Of a DNA stretch of 48,390 bases, positions 8,148 to 19,200 are shown one piece after another. The stretch is from Defluviitaleaceae bacterium (lineage in GTDB: Bacteria; Bacillota; Clostridia; Lachnospirales; WQUN01). The notes below the pieces were generated by a model. It was not told where the DNA came from. It worked only from the letters and a program-made list of their open reading frames with translations, and searched no databases. The stretch is taken from contig WQVF01000022.1 of the NCBI GenBank assembly GCA_009781725.1, positions 1-48,390 of the forward strand. Reading direction: 5' to 3'. The first letter of the stretch is position 1; the number at the start of each line of letters is the position of its first letter. The position numbers and the translations under genes were made by a program.

Positions 8148-9038
8148 ATGAAGCACAAAGCGAATGCAAACAGCAAGATTTTTACCGTTGCCAACTATGG
8201 CTTCTTTATATTGGCTATGTTCGCGTGTATCTATCCTTTCTGGTATATCTTTGTTTTCTCCCTAAGCGACCCAATGCAGGCTATCAGAGGGGTATACTTT
8301 CTTCCCAGAGGTTTTACGCTACAAAACTATCTAGATGTTTTTACTCGTCCCGGAATACTACAGGCAGCAGGGGTCAGTGTTCTTAGAACGGTAACCGGCA
8401 CCACCCTTACAGTGCTTGCTTGTTCCTTCTTTGCATATCTTTGTACAAAGCAAAAAATGTATTTCCGCAAATTTGTATACCGTTTTACCGTTGTCACTAT
8501 GTACTTTAATGCCGGGCTTATCCCATGGTTTTTGACCATGAGGGCTTATGGGCTTAATAATAATTTCTTGGTTTATATATTGCCCAGTGCCATAGGGGCA
8601 TTTAATGTCATACTTATCAAAACATTTATCGAGCAGCTCCCCGCTTCTTTGGAAGAGGCCGCCCATATAGACGGGGCCGGGGTTTTTACAGTGTTTTTCA
8701 AAATAATTATGCCCCTGTCTACACCCATACTTGCTACAATTGCGGTGTTTTCGGCGGTACATCATTGGAACTCCTGGTTTGATAATCTTATTTTTATGGT
8801 AGGCCGGCCAGAGCTTAACACCCTGCAGCTGATGCTTTGGAATATCCTTAATCAAGCGGCATTGCAAGCTACCCGGATTACGGAGCTGGCGCAGGCAGAG
8901 CAGCTTGCCAGGCAGCAATCCCCTGTGACCATAAGGATGACCGCCACCATGATTGTTACTTTTCCGATTTTGTTTGTATACCCCTTTGCCCAGCGGTATT
9001 TTGTAAAGGGGATTATGATTGGAGCAATTAAGGGCTAA
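8148..9038 (+). CDS. Sugar ABC transporter permease, YtcP type
   Basis: A 296-residue CUT1 permease, partner of the LplB-type protein 12 bases upstream. The EAA loop (LEEAAHIDGAGVFTVFFKIIMPLS) is intact, and the C-terminus ends with QRYFVKGIMIGAIKG, as is usual for this family. The start follows a strong TAAGGAGG site. The two permeases, the binding protein and the GH130 gene form one transcriptional unit. Confidence 0.9.
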   Translation: MKHKANANSKIFTVANYGFFILAMFACIYPFWYIFVFSLSDPMQAIRGVYFLPRGFTLQNYLDVFTRPGILQAAGVSVLRTVTGTTLTVLACSFFAYLCTKQKMYFRKFVYRFTVVTMYFNAGLIPWFLTMRAYGLNNNFLVYILPSAIGAFNVILIKTFIEQLPASLEEAAHIDGAGVFTVFFKIIMPLSTPILATIAVFSAVHHWNSWFDNLIFMVGRPELNTLQLMLWNILNQAALQATRITELAQAEQLARQQSPVTIRMTATMIVTFPILFVYPFAQRYFVKGIMIGAIKG

Positions 9039-9051
9039 CTATGGTACTACT

Positions 9052-9068
9052 CCGCCGGTGTGCGGCGG
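9052..9068 (+). other. GC-rich hairpin between permease and binding-protein genes
   Basis: CCGCCG pairs with CGGCGG around a 5-base loop and has no T-run, so it is not a terminator. Such hairpins can protect mRNA ends and allow the binding protein to be made in excess over the permeases; that role is inferred. Confidence 0.4.
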
Positions 9069-9110
9069 GTGTAATATATATCAAACGACAAAAAATTAGG
9101 AGGAATTATC

Positions 9111-10799
9111 ATGAAACGAAGTTTCGTAAAGTACTTAGTGGTCGTAGCTTTGCTTTCTTTGTTTGCAGTCATTGCAACCGGTTGCAGAAGCGATGACGGC
9201 CCGGCAGAGGGAGAGCGTGTAACCGTTGTTATGTCTATTAACCAGGAAAACGGCGCATGCGACACAGATACCGACTGGAAGTTTGACATGGTAGAGTACA
9301 TGGAGGATTTGCTAAACATTAATCTGGTGCTCAGATCCCAAAACATGGATCAAGACACCTTGATGGTTGCCGCAGGAGACATCCCCGACATCTTCCAAGC
9401 CCATATTGATTTTATGCCTATGCTGATACTGGGCGAGCATATAACACCTCTGGATGACCTTGTTGAGGCATATGCCCCAGATATTGCGGCAGATACTGCA
9501 AGACTGGACTTCCTGAGAAGATTCCAAAGTGAAGGCACCGGTCAGCTTTGGGGAATCACCAACTTCAGAGGCTCCGGCGGCCACGGTCATAGCCCCGGGA
9601 TAGGCCATTTTGTCAGGTGGGACTTGTATTCACAGCTGGGGTATCCCGAAATGCACTCTCCCGATGATATTATTGACTTGCTTTACCAAATGGTGCAGCT
9701 TGAGCCGGTAAACGAGCACGGCGCACCCAATTTTGGCTTAGGTGCTTTTGTGGATTGGGGAACGTGGGCCTTTACCGTTTATGGTGCCGTATCAGATTAT
9801 GCGGGTACCACTTTATCATCGACCTTACACATTCGTCATGATGGGACCCATATACATGATCTTATTGATATAGACGGCGGCAGTTGGTCAAACTTACGAC
9901 ATTTCAACCGTGCGGATCAGCTCGGAATCTTTGACAGAGACAGCCTTGTCCAAACAGCAGATGAGTACTACAACAAGGCAGGCATGGGACAGTATATGTC
10001 AATCAATGCTTCCTGGTGGATTTCCACATTTAACAACAGGCAGCGCGAGCTTGACCCTTACACCATAACAGGTCATGCGTTCCTACCCTTTGATGGTATG
10101 TGGGTATATGGCAATTCTCAACACCCCTTCGGTCATTTCGACAATTCATTTACCATCGGTGCCAACAGCGATGTACAGGGTGCCGCAATGAGGCTTATTA
10201 ATTATTTAAACAGCTATGACGGCATTCGCCAACTTATGAGCGGTACAATGGATACTACCCTTGAGATGGTAGACGGCAGGCCGGAGATTAGGTCATATCT
10301 CATTGACCCGCCAATAGGCGAATTCCCCCTTGACCCTATACTCTGGCGCAACTCCAATGTGATGGGTATCGCCCCCACTACTCTGCACCCGGTAGACGGT
10401 CAACCCCTTAGCTTACACCTTACCCCACGTGCGTTTGCGCTGCAAAACTCTCATCTTGACACCATGCACAGTGCACACTTTGGCGTTGAGTTTCCCTTTG
10501 GTATAGTACAACGCTTCATTGCAGAGGGCCGTGCAAGTGACTTTAGCGTTTGGAATTCGCCCTTGGTCGGCGCATTAGAAACACCTCCCATGGATATCCA
10601 ACGGATAGACACATTGCTTGATGATATCCTTTGGCGTTATATGCCTCTGGCAATTTTGGCAGAAAGTGACGAAGCCTTTGAGGCCGTGTTTGAAAGTGCC
10701 GTTGCAGAATTTATGGCAGCTGGTCATCAGGAATCTGTAGATTGGTGGACCCAGGCTTACTATGATGCCTATGCTATCGTTGGGGAGTTTACAAGATGA
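9111..10799 (+). CDS. Extracellular sugar-binding lipoprotein of the ABC transporter
   Basis: A 562-residue solute-binding protein of the LplA/LipO type. The signal peptide ends in the lipobox IATG-Cys25, so the mature protein is lipid-anchored outside the membrane. The length fits this binding-protein subfamily, which captures oligosaccharides for LplB/YtcP permeases. Aromatic- and acid-rich segments (residues 200-350) fit sugar binding. ATG 9111 follows AGGAGG. The stop overlaps the next gene's start (ATGA), showing translational coupling with the GH130-like enzyme. Confidence 0.9.
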   Translation: MKRSFVKYLVVVALLSLFAVIATGCRSDDGPAEGERVTVVMSINQENGACDTDTDWKFDMVEYMEDLLNINLVLRSQNMDQDTLMVAAGDIPDIFQAHIDFMPMLILGEHITPLDDLVEAYAPDIAADTARLDFLRRFQSEGTGQLWGITNFRGSGGHGHSPGIGHFVRWDLYSQLGYPEMHSPDDIIDLLYQMVQLEPVNEHGAPNFGLGAFVDWGTWAFTVYGAVSDYAGTTLSSTLHIRHDGTHIHDLIDIDGGSWSNLRHFNRADQLGIFDRDSLVQTADEYYNKAGMGQYMSINASWWISTFNNRQRELDPYTITGHAFLPFDGMWVYGNSQHPFGHFDNSFTIGANSDVQGAAMRLINYLNSYDGIRQLMSGTMDTTLEMVDGRPEIRSYLIDPPIGEFPLDPILWRNSNVMGIAPTTLHPVDGQPLSLHLTPRAFALQNSHLDTMHSAHFGVEFPFGIVQRFIAEGRASDFSVWNSPLVGALETPPMDIQRIDTLLDDILWRYMPLAILAESDEAFEAVFESAVAEFMAAGHQESVDWWTQAYYDAYAIVGEFTR

Positions 10800-11716
10800 A
10801 GCTGCCCCTAGTTCGCCATCCAAAGAATCCTTTAATTACACCAGAGGATATGCCATTCCGCTGTTACACTGTTATGAATGCCGGTGCTACAATGTTTGAG
10901 GGAAAGGTGCTGCTGCTCCTTCGAGTAGAATACTGCGACCGCACCCAGCATTTCCATGTGGCAACTAGCGAGGACGGCATCAATTTCACCGTATGCCCGG
11001 ATGAGATTAACTATCCCCTAAGCATAACTGAGGAGCATATCGGCCCTGCCACCCGTTTTGACATGCGTATCACAAAGGTTGAGGGCGAAGACCGCTATAT
11101 CGTCTTCCACGCAGCATGGATGAATAATCTAGGTTGCGGCATAGGTACAGCAGAAACCAAGGACTTTGTAAACTTTACTCCACTGGGCCATATCTCCCAG
11201 CCATCAAACCGCAATGGCGTGCTTTTCCCGGAAAAAATAAACGGTATGTACGCCCGCCTGGACAGGCCACAGGATGTAGATGAAAGCGGCGGCATGTGGG
11301 TCAGTTATTCCAGTGATTTGGATTTTTGGGGCCATAGTATGCCTATACTTTTGCCCAGGATGGCCTGGTATACCAAGAAGGCCGGAGCCGGTGCGATTCC
11401 TATAAAGACACCTCATGGCTGGTTGCTTATTTACCACGCAACCGCTCCCACATGTAGCACACTGAATTATTATCTTGGGGCTATGCTGGTAGATTTGAAT
11501 GAACCACATAAAATCATCGCGGCCCCCACAGAGTTTATACTAGCCGCAGAAAAAGACTACGAATGCGTAGGCCAAACCCCCAATGTAGTATTTACCTCCG
11601 GCGCAGTAGAAATGCCCGATGGGATCTTAAACGTATACTACGGCGGTGCCGATACCAGGATGTGCCTTGCACAAGGGACTGTGGCTGAGCTTGTAGATTA
11701 TTGTTTGAAGAAATAA
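10796..11716 (+). CDS. GH130-family-like glycoside phosphorylase or hydrolase
   Basis: A 306-residue soluble protein resembling family GH130, five-bladed beta-propeller enzymes that phosphorolyse or hydrolyse beta-mannosides. Supporting segments are the N-terminal RHPKNPLITPEDMPF followed by a conserved-type NAGA, RVEYCDRTQHFHVATSEDG, a KEN-like FPEKINGMYARLDRP, and the C-terminal YYGGADTRMCLA. Many phosphorylases of the family release mannose 1-phosphate from beta-mannosyl sugars. The gene overlaps the binding-protein stop by four bases. Without a signal peptide it acts on imported sugar. The precise substrate cannot be read from the sequence. Confidence 0.8.
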   Translation: MKLPLVRHPKNPLITPEDMPFRCYTVMNAGATMFEGKVLLLLRVEYCDRTQHFHVATSEDGINFTVCPDEINYPLSITEEHIGPATRFDMRITKVEGEDRYIVFHAAWMNNLGCGIGTAETKDFVNFTPLGHISQPSNRNGVLFPEKINGMYARLDRPQDVDESGGMWVSYSSDLDFWGHSMPILLPRMAWYTKKAGAGAIPIKTPHGWLLIYHATAPTCSTLNYYLGAMLVDLNEPHKIIAAPTEFILAAEKDYECVGQTPNVVFTSGAVEMPDGILNVYYGGADTRMCLAQGTVAELVDYCLKK

Positions 11717-11731
11717 TTTCTGATAAAGTGG

Positions 11732-11765
11732 CCCCAGGCGTCATTGACGCTTGGGGTTATTTTTA
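11732..11765 (+). terminator. Terminator or attenuator between the GH130-like and URO-D genes
   Basis: CCCCAGGCGTC pairs with GACGCTTGGGG (11 bp, one G-T) around ATT, followed by TTATTTTTA. It lies 18 bases before the next start, so it probably lowers rather than abolishes expression of the following gene. Confidence 0.75.
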
Positions 11766-11783
11766 TGAAGAGGAGATATTGAT

Positions 11784-13025
11784 ATGGACGCAATCAGTAA
11801 GAAAGACCGGGATATTTTACGAGAACTGGCAAAAAAGCAAGTGGAGCTAGCCCATACACCCGCGATGGACGCATTATGGGAAGATTGGAGACGGCACGGA
11901 GCCTTTGATAAGAACTCCCGCCCAATGATACGAATCGAAACCGGCAGTTTTGCCGATGATATCATTCCCCAAATGCTGAGGTGTGAAACCGAAGCCGGGC
12001 GCAAGCTGGAACAGGAACTGATTTCAAGCACAATCAATCATGAGTACTATGGAGATGATAATCTGGTATTGGACTATTTACCCATCAATCTCCATAGATA
12101 TTTTGTGCCCTTTGGCATTGAGATAAAGCTTGCCCATCCCAAGGAAGATAGCCTGGGCCATGAGTTTGTACCGGCAATCGGTGACTTGGAGCAAGATTTC
12201 CACAAGCTGGGCAAGAGCATCTTCGGCATAGAGCCAGAAACCTCCCAAAAATGGATGGACTACCGTAACGAAATCCTAGGGGATATCCTCCCAACAAAGA
12301 TTTCCCCCTTTATTATGTATAACGGCCCTACCCAGAGCCTGGTTCATATCATGAAAATGGAAGATATGTACATGGCAATGTTTGATTATCCCGAGCTGTT
12401 TCATAAGATGATGGATATGCTGACATCTGATGTTATGGACTATTTTGATTTGATGGAACGGGAAGGGGTGCTGCTTCCCACAACAGATGAATGCTGGCTG
12501 GGGCAAGGCTCTTATTGTTTCAGCAATGAATTGCCAACTCAAGGGGAAGGTCTTAAAACCACAGACTTATGGGGTTATTTAGATTCCCAGGAATCGGCGG
12601 GATTATCTCCGGCAATGTTCGGTGAATTTCTGGCACCCTATTATCGCAGGATTGCGGCTAGATATGGCCTACTATCCTATGGCTGCTGCGAGGCCGTGGA
12701 CCCGATTTGGGATTCTTTTTTGTCCAATCTGGATAATCTGCGTAAAGTATCTGTCGCACCCTGGGCAAATGAAGACTTTATGGGGGAACGGCTACAGGGC
12801 AAAAACATCGTATACATGCGCAAGCCCTCCCCCAATTACATCGGCGTAGGGGACATCCTAGACGAAAAGGCCATAACTGCCCATATCGACGCAACGGTAA
12901 CTGCTGCCAAGGGTTGCCACCTAGAAATCATCCAAAGAGATGTGTATAAGGTAAGTCGATCTACTGAGAAGGTAAGGCGATATGTGGAACTTATAAGAAA
13001 CTGCTGTGACAGACATGTGAAATAG
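11784..13025 (+). CDS. URO-D superfamily protein, divergent fourth copy
   Basis: A 413-residue protein more distant from the three minus-strand URO-D superfamily genes but with the same barrel-type end (KNIVYMRKPSPNYIGVG, HIDATVTAAKGCHLEIIQRD). At the metal-motif position it has Gly-Cys301-Cys302-Glu instead of HxC, so its chemistry may differ. Soluble, start after GAGGAG. It is the last gene of the sugar transport operon, with a perfect 44-bp palindromic terminator behind it. The function is not assigned beyond the superfamily. Confidence 0.7.
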   Translation: MDAISKKDRDILRELAKKQVELAHTPAMDALWEDWRRHGAFDKNSRPMIRIETGSFADDIIPQMLRCETEAGRKLEQELISSTINHEYYGDDNLVLDYLPINLHRYFVPFGIEIKLAHPKEDSLGHEFVPAIGDLEQDFHKLGKSIFGIEPETSQKWMDYRNEILGDILPTKISPFIMYNGPTQSLVHIMKMEDMYMAMFDYPELFHKMMDMLTSDVMDYFDLMEREGVLLPTTDECWLGQGSYCFSNELPTQGEGLKTTDLWGYLDSQESAGLSPAMFGEFLAPYYRRIAARYGLLSYGCCEAVDPIWDSFLSNLDNLRKVSVAPWANEDFMGERLQGKNIVYMRKPSPNYIGVGDILDEKAITAHIDATVTAAKGCHLEIIQRDVYKVSRSTEKVRRYVELIRNCCDRHVK

Positions 13026-13035
13026 CATATATATT

Positions 13036-13079
13036 CTGCACAAAAAATCCGTATGACGTCATACGGATTTTTTGTGCAG
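13036..13079. terminator. Perfect 44-bp palindromic (bidirectional) terminator
   Basis: The arms are 22 bases each with no mismatch, centred between 13057 and 13058. They contain ATCCGTATGAC with flanking A6 and T6 tracts, so it works as a terminator hairpin on either strand. It begins 10 bases after the URO-D stop. A related, degenerate copy lies at 6915-6951. Confidence 0.8.
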
Positions 13080-13152
13080 TTCTTATAAAAAATGGCTCCC
13101 CATTGCACATCTTACAATGGTATTAAGTAACAAACTTGTAAGAGAAAATCAC

Positions 13153-13181
13153 TTGAAAATCTAGTCATTCGGGGATAAATT
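13153..13181 (+). promoter_or_regulatory. Possible promoter of the giant surface protein gene
   Basis: TTGAAA, a 17-base spacer and TAAATT lie about 36 bases before the ATG. The match to consensus is moderate. Confidence 0.35.
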
Positions 13182-13217
13182 ACATAAATCGACCACGAAG
13201 CCCCAAGGAGTGATTAA

Positions 13218-16200
13218 ATGCGGTACAACAAAACATTCAAAAAACCAAACAAGGGTCTAAAGACCAACTATTTTCGCATTCTTGCGATGTTTGGGGTTTT
13301 GGCTGTTGTCGCGGCTATTGCTTTGTTAGCTTACGATGGGGATAACGCTGAAAATACATATGAACCAAACGACCAGCACTATTACGAAAACAACGAAATC
13401 CAAGATAATGAATCCTCGATATATTACAGTGATTATTATTCCAATCACAATGAGACAGAATATAGCGGCATTATGCCACTAATTATCCCAGATCCACGGG
13501 ATCCGGATTGGATACGGCTCAACTATGCAATCAATTACATGTCCCCGGTACCAGACTACATAGTTATATACCCAGCTAACCCCGGCGTCGGTGATCATTG
13601 GGTGGGCTCGGTTTTCAACTTGGTTATCACAGACCCCAACCCCTATACATCAGATGAAGGCAGAACCATCACGACACTGGAAATCCCAGGCGCACCTTGG
13701 GATAACACTCACAGGATTAGTGTAACCCGCAAGGTATATCTTTCTGCGGCTCCAGGTGCAGATATTATACTGCGCATGCCGGGGCCCGGCTGTACAAACA
13801 CAGCAGATGTTTACCCATGGTTGACCCACGTTTCGGATTTAGGTCGGCATTTTTTTGTTTACAACGATGGGGATTTTGTCCTGGGTGATGGGGGCGGCAT
13901 ACTTACCCTTGACGGTAATGCATATGTACATTCTGATAATCGCGGCGGTATTCTTGTTGAAAATAATGGGGACTTGGTAATGCATAGCAATTCCAGGATA
14001 CTCAACGGGCGGGCTATGTATGGCGGAGGCGTTGAGGTAAGAGATTTCAGCTCTACGTTTACCATGCATGACGGCATTATCGGTTCTTTTAACCCTGAAT
14101 TTGGGAACACCGCAGCACGAGGGGGCGGAGTATTTGTATCCAATGGCAGTGATTTTACTATGTGGGAAGGAGTCATCGTTGGAAACACCGCTATCTTTGG
14201 AGCTTCTGATCCAAATGGATTGACTGGGGGCGGCGGCGTCAATGTCAATGGCATTGATAGTATATTTGACTTCAACGGCGGCCTTATTACCGAAAATACG
14301 GCATACGAAGCGGGCGCGGGTATAGGAGTCAGCGATGGAGCCAAGTTCAATATGTCAGCGGGCTCGATTTACAGGAATCTTATCGATGGCGGCTATGGGG
14401 GTAGCGGTGTTTATATCCGTAATGCTGACAGCGAGTTTAACATGACCGGCGGATATATTACCCACAATACTACTGTTACTACCCCTTATGACACTGCTAG
14501 TATCGGCGGTGTGGCAGTAATAGGGGGCGCAACTTTTAATGTATTCGCCAATAATACTGTAACAATTTCATCTAACTCTGCCAATAACATAGGGGGAATT
14601 GCTAACGTAGACTCCATAGTAAATATTGGCGGTCCTGCTATGGTCATAATAGAACGGAATTATGCCCTTGGGCCTGCCAACCCCCTGGGTACAGGGTTTT
14701 TCCAACGGGGAGCTGATTCGGTTTCTGTCCTTGATGGCAGTAATATCTATATCCGCAACCATGATCTTAGCCAGACCTCTTACAGTGCCAGTGGTGTACA
14801 TGTGGAAAACGGCGTGTTTACCATGCATCACGGAACTCATATATATGAAAATGTAGGCCATCACCCTGGTTTTGCTGGTGGGCTCAAAATAACCGGCGGC
14901 GAAGTCAATATGTATGGCGGGAGAATCCACTCAAACTGGGGCCCCAGCGGTGGCGGCGTGTTAGTTTTTAACGCCATTTTCAATATGCATGAAGGGGAAA
15001 TCTATAACAATGAAGCCGCTGTTAGCGAGGGTGCTATGGATGGCACCGGCGGCGGAGTAATGGTCTTTGGCTCAGATGCAATATTTAACTTCCAAGGAGG
15101 CACCATTGGCCATCACTTCGATTCCTCTTCCGCTAACCATGCTTTAGATGGAGGGGGTATATGGATTGGTGCTGGCGGTACCGTTAATATGTCTGGCAGT
15201 ATTGATTTTACTCAAATCCTTAGAAATCACGCCGCTAACATAAGCCCCAGCGGGGGCGGGGGTGTTTTTATCACCGGTGCAGACAGCGAACTTAATATGA
15301 CCGGCGGTACTATCGGTTTTAACACTGCCTACAATGGCGGCGGCATTAACATGCTTGATGAAGCCACGTTTTATATGAACGGCGGCGTTATCCGCCACAA
15401 CCAAGCATTGGCTCCCGCAAGTGGTGCTCATGGTGCCGGCGGCGTTCGTGTGGGTATCGGTACTACTTTTAACATGCATGGCGACAGTGTTATCCGCCAC
15501 AACATAACGGATCAAGACGGCGGCGGTGTGCGGGTTGAGGGCGTGATTAACTCTCCCCGAGAAGATCGTGGTACTTTTGTCATGCACGGCGGCACTATAT
15601 CCTATAACGAAGCCGGCCGGTATGCAGGGGGAGTATTTGCTAATGGAGGTGTTTTTACTCTCCTCAATGGCAATATTCAAAGAAATCGTGCCGGGTCATA
15701 TGGCGGTGGGATAGATTCCATTGCCAATACTTATTCAGAAATGCGGGGGGGCAATGTACGGGAAAACCTTGCACCAAGAGGTGGCGGGCTAAGTGTGCGT
15801 TCCGGCAGCTTTAGAATATTTGGCGGACAAATTTACTATAACCGTTGGCAACCTAACTTCCCTCCTACCCCCATCTATGAGGGCGGCGGAGCATATGTAA
15901 CCGGCGGCGCAACAGTGCTTTATCTCCATGGTGGTACGATAGGCGGCAATACCCCGGCACATGCCAACCAAGCTGAAACGGGAGGCGGGGTATGGGTCGG
16001 CAACGGAGCAAGCTTTTATATGACTCATTTCAATATGCCTGGTGGCGGGGTTATCCCGGGAGCCGGTGCAATTATCGGTAATTATGCAGTCTATGCATTA
16101 AATAACATAACGCACAGTGGCGGCGGTGGCGTGGATGTGCGGGGTAACAACTCTGTATTTACAATGACTGCCGGCCAAATTGCTAACAATACCTCCTATA

Positions 16201-19200
16201 CTGTAGGTGGTGGTGTAAAGGTCTATAACGGTGGAGATTTCCAATTCTCCGGGGGGGAGATTACGCATAATACCGCCGATGGTGTCTCCCCAAGCGGTAG
16301 TGGCGGTGGAGTACATGTAACCAGAAACAGTAGTTTTACCATGTCCGGTGATGCCAATATTTATGGGAATGCTTCTACCAACAATAGCGGCGGGGGAGTG
16401 CACACTAATGGCGGCGCATTTACCATGAACGGCGGCTATATCGAAAATAACACCGCAGAAAACCATGGCGGCGGAGTTGCCTTATGGAGCTCAGGCACCA
16501 ATAGCCCCATGCACTTTACCATGTTCGACGGCATAATACGGGATAATTTCGCCATAAATGACGGCGGCGGTGTTTATGTAGGTGGAGCCGTTGAATTTAA
16601 TATGTCCGGAGGCTATATCTATTATAACGAAGCTACCAATGGCGGTGGTGTATGGGTAGGAGGCTTACGCCTAATCAATAATAATGTAATCCACTCTACC
16701 TTTAATATGACCGGAGGTGTTATCGGTGGGGAGTCCGGGCTTTACGATACTTTCGGTGCTCCATACACTTTGGGCAATACTGCTGTAAACGGAGGTGGCG
16801 TATGGGTCGGAGACAACGCATTCTTCAATCTGGGAGCTACGGTTCTAATGATGGGTGCCAATGCCAATAGCGGCTTGATAACAGGAAACGAAGCCACAGG
16901 CACCGCATCTAATGACGGCGGCGGCGGAGTACATGTGGAAGGCGGTGCTATCTTCCGCATGCGGGATGGCGTTATACAAGATAACGACGCCTACTTTGGC
17001 GGTGGTGTATTTGTTTACGGCAGCGGTACTCTCTTCGATTTTATCGGGGGTAGAGTCGGCGGAGTACAGGATGCCTCTGGCACGCCTATTCTATATAATA
17101 AATCAACCACAACAACCACGGGACGTGGCGGCGGTGGGGTGGAAGTAACCGGTGGTTCCACTATAAGAATGGGATACCAAGCCAATCCCGGTACCCCAGC
17201 AGAAATTACCCTTAACCGCGCATATAACAGTGGTGGTGGAATGAACTTCCACGGTTCTTCCCAAGGAGTAATGCATAGTGGCATAATCAGCTTAAACGGC
17301 ACCGAAAATGATGATATCTATGGAAACGGCGGCGGCATTGCTATTAATGTCTCATCCCACTTTACAATGCTTAACGGCCTTATTGAAAGTAATGTAGGTC
17401 GTATAGGGGGTGGTGTGTTTGTGTGCACCAGTACCTTTGATATGTATGGAGGCACCATCAGTGCCAACGCTAGCACTCACCCTGGGGGCGGTGTCGCGGT
17501 ATATAGCGGCGAATCACTTATTAATAGCCCCTCTCATTTTAATATGTTTGACGGCCTTATTATCAATAACGGATATCAAAATCACCCCTTTAGCAACGAA
17601 CCAACAGAAACACCTCGTGGCGGCGGTATAGCTATTGCAAAGCATTTGGGTGTGGCAAATATGCGAGGGGGTAACATTACCAACAACTTTGCCTATTATG
17701 ACGGTGGCGGCGTTGCGGTAATGGAAGGCGGAAGTTTTAATATGTCCCCAAGCAGGGAACCCGAAATATCAGGTAATGTCGCATGGCAGGATGGGGGCGG
17801 TGTGTGGGTATATGGTGTGGAAACCAGAGCCGGTGCCAATTTCGGTACTCGTTCCTCTTTTAGCATAAATATTTTTGCTGGATGTCTTGTTTTCAATTCA
17901 GATGAGAACTGTAATCCCTGTAGCTGTAACCATTCAACGAATTTGTATATTCTCGAAAACACAGCCTATCGTGATGGCGGAGGCGTAGCCGTGATGAGGG
18001 GCGGCCATTTTCAAATCATGCACCCTGGCTTCCTTGGGGTGGTTGCGCATATTATGGAAAATACCGCTCACAACGACGGCGGCGGAGTATATGTCTCCGG
18101 CATTTCGGACTTGGATTTCCACGGCCAGCCGGGGAATATGCTACCCACCAGTCAACATCACCCCTCTGTGTTTATATGGCACGGTTATGGCATGATAGAA
18201 GACAACTTTGCCTACGAAAACGGCGGAGGGATATTTATCGGCAACTACGAGGGTAATCTTGCGTCTATGACCAGAGGAAACAGTTACTCGCAACCATTTC
18301 GCATTACCGGAAACACAGCAAATGCCTATGGTTGCCTTAGCACCGACGGCGGTGGCGGCGGTGTATATGTCTCCCGATATGGTGAGTTTTTTGCAAGGGA
18401 TTTAACCATTACCAATAACGAAGCACCATATGGTATGGGTGGCGGTATTTTCTCGGAAGAACATGACTACAACAGTCCTCTTATGAGAGTAACACCAACA
18501 TTGCTACCATGGGAAACCATTTCATACGGCAATCTTGACCTAGAAGATGTGCGGTTTGGGAATAATTTAGCCAATAGACGTTATATCCCGCCGGTGAATG
18601 GAGATTTAACTCACTTACCCCATATTCATTTTCTGGGAACAAGCATACCCATAAATCCACTACCCACACGAGTACATCCCCTTAATAACTATGACATAAA
18701 CTATGCTGTCCCAGGTGTGACATTCCAATTCTTTAAAACAGATCAGCAAATCTACGAAGACCCACAGATAGCAGTGCCTTTGGGCGGAGCTAGGTTCCGG
18801 GTCTTTAGAACCGAAGACCAGAGCGTAGGAACCGGCACCGCTGGCTTAGTAGTGATAGACATAAACGACGACCCCAATTCCCCATGGGAAGAGGTATTTA
18901 TGCCAGTAAATGAAAGTCCCGGGAGCTTTGCATCCCAACCTTTAAGCTTTTCTATGACACCAGGATTTATTTATCAGCTGGTAGAATACCAGGTACCGAC
19001 TGGCTTCCAAGTACCTATGGGACAGTGGCGGCTAAGGGTAAATTATCTTGACGCTTCCATAATTGATATAGAACCTATCGGTGGACTTACTATCCCTCCC
19101 TTTGTGCTCAATGACTTTTCCCAGATATATATAGATTGGTTCCTAGGTAACTGGGCAGACTTTGAGCTACCGATGAGTGGAGGCACAGGCTTTAACAATC

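Noticed and set aside
13839-18122. Many 60-180-codon frames on both strands within the giant surface gene
   Set aside because: They are shadows of the Gly/Asn-rich repeats (GGC and ATG/CAT periodicity) and have no ribosome binding sites.
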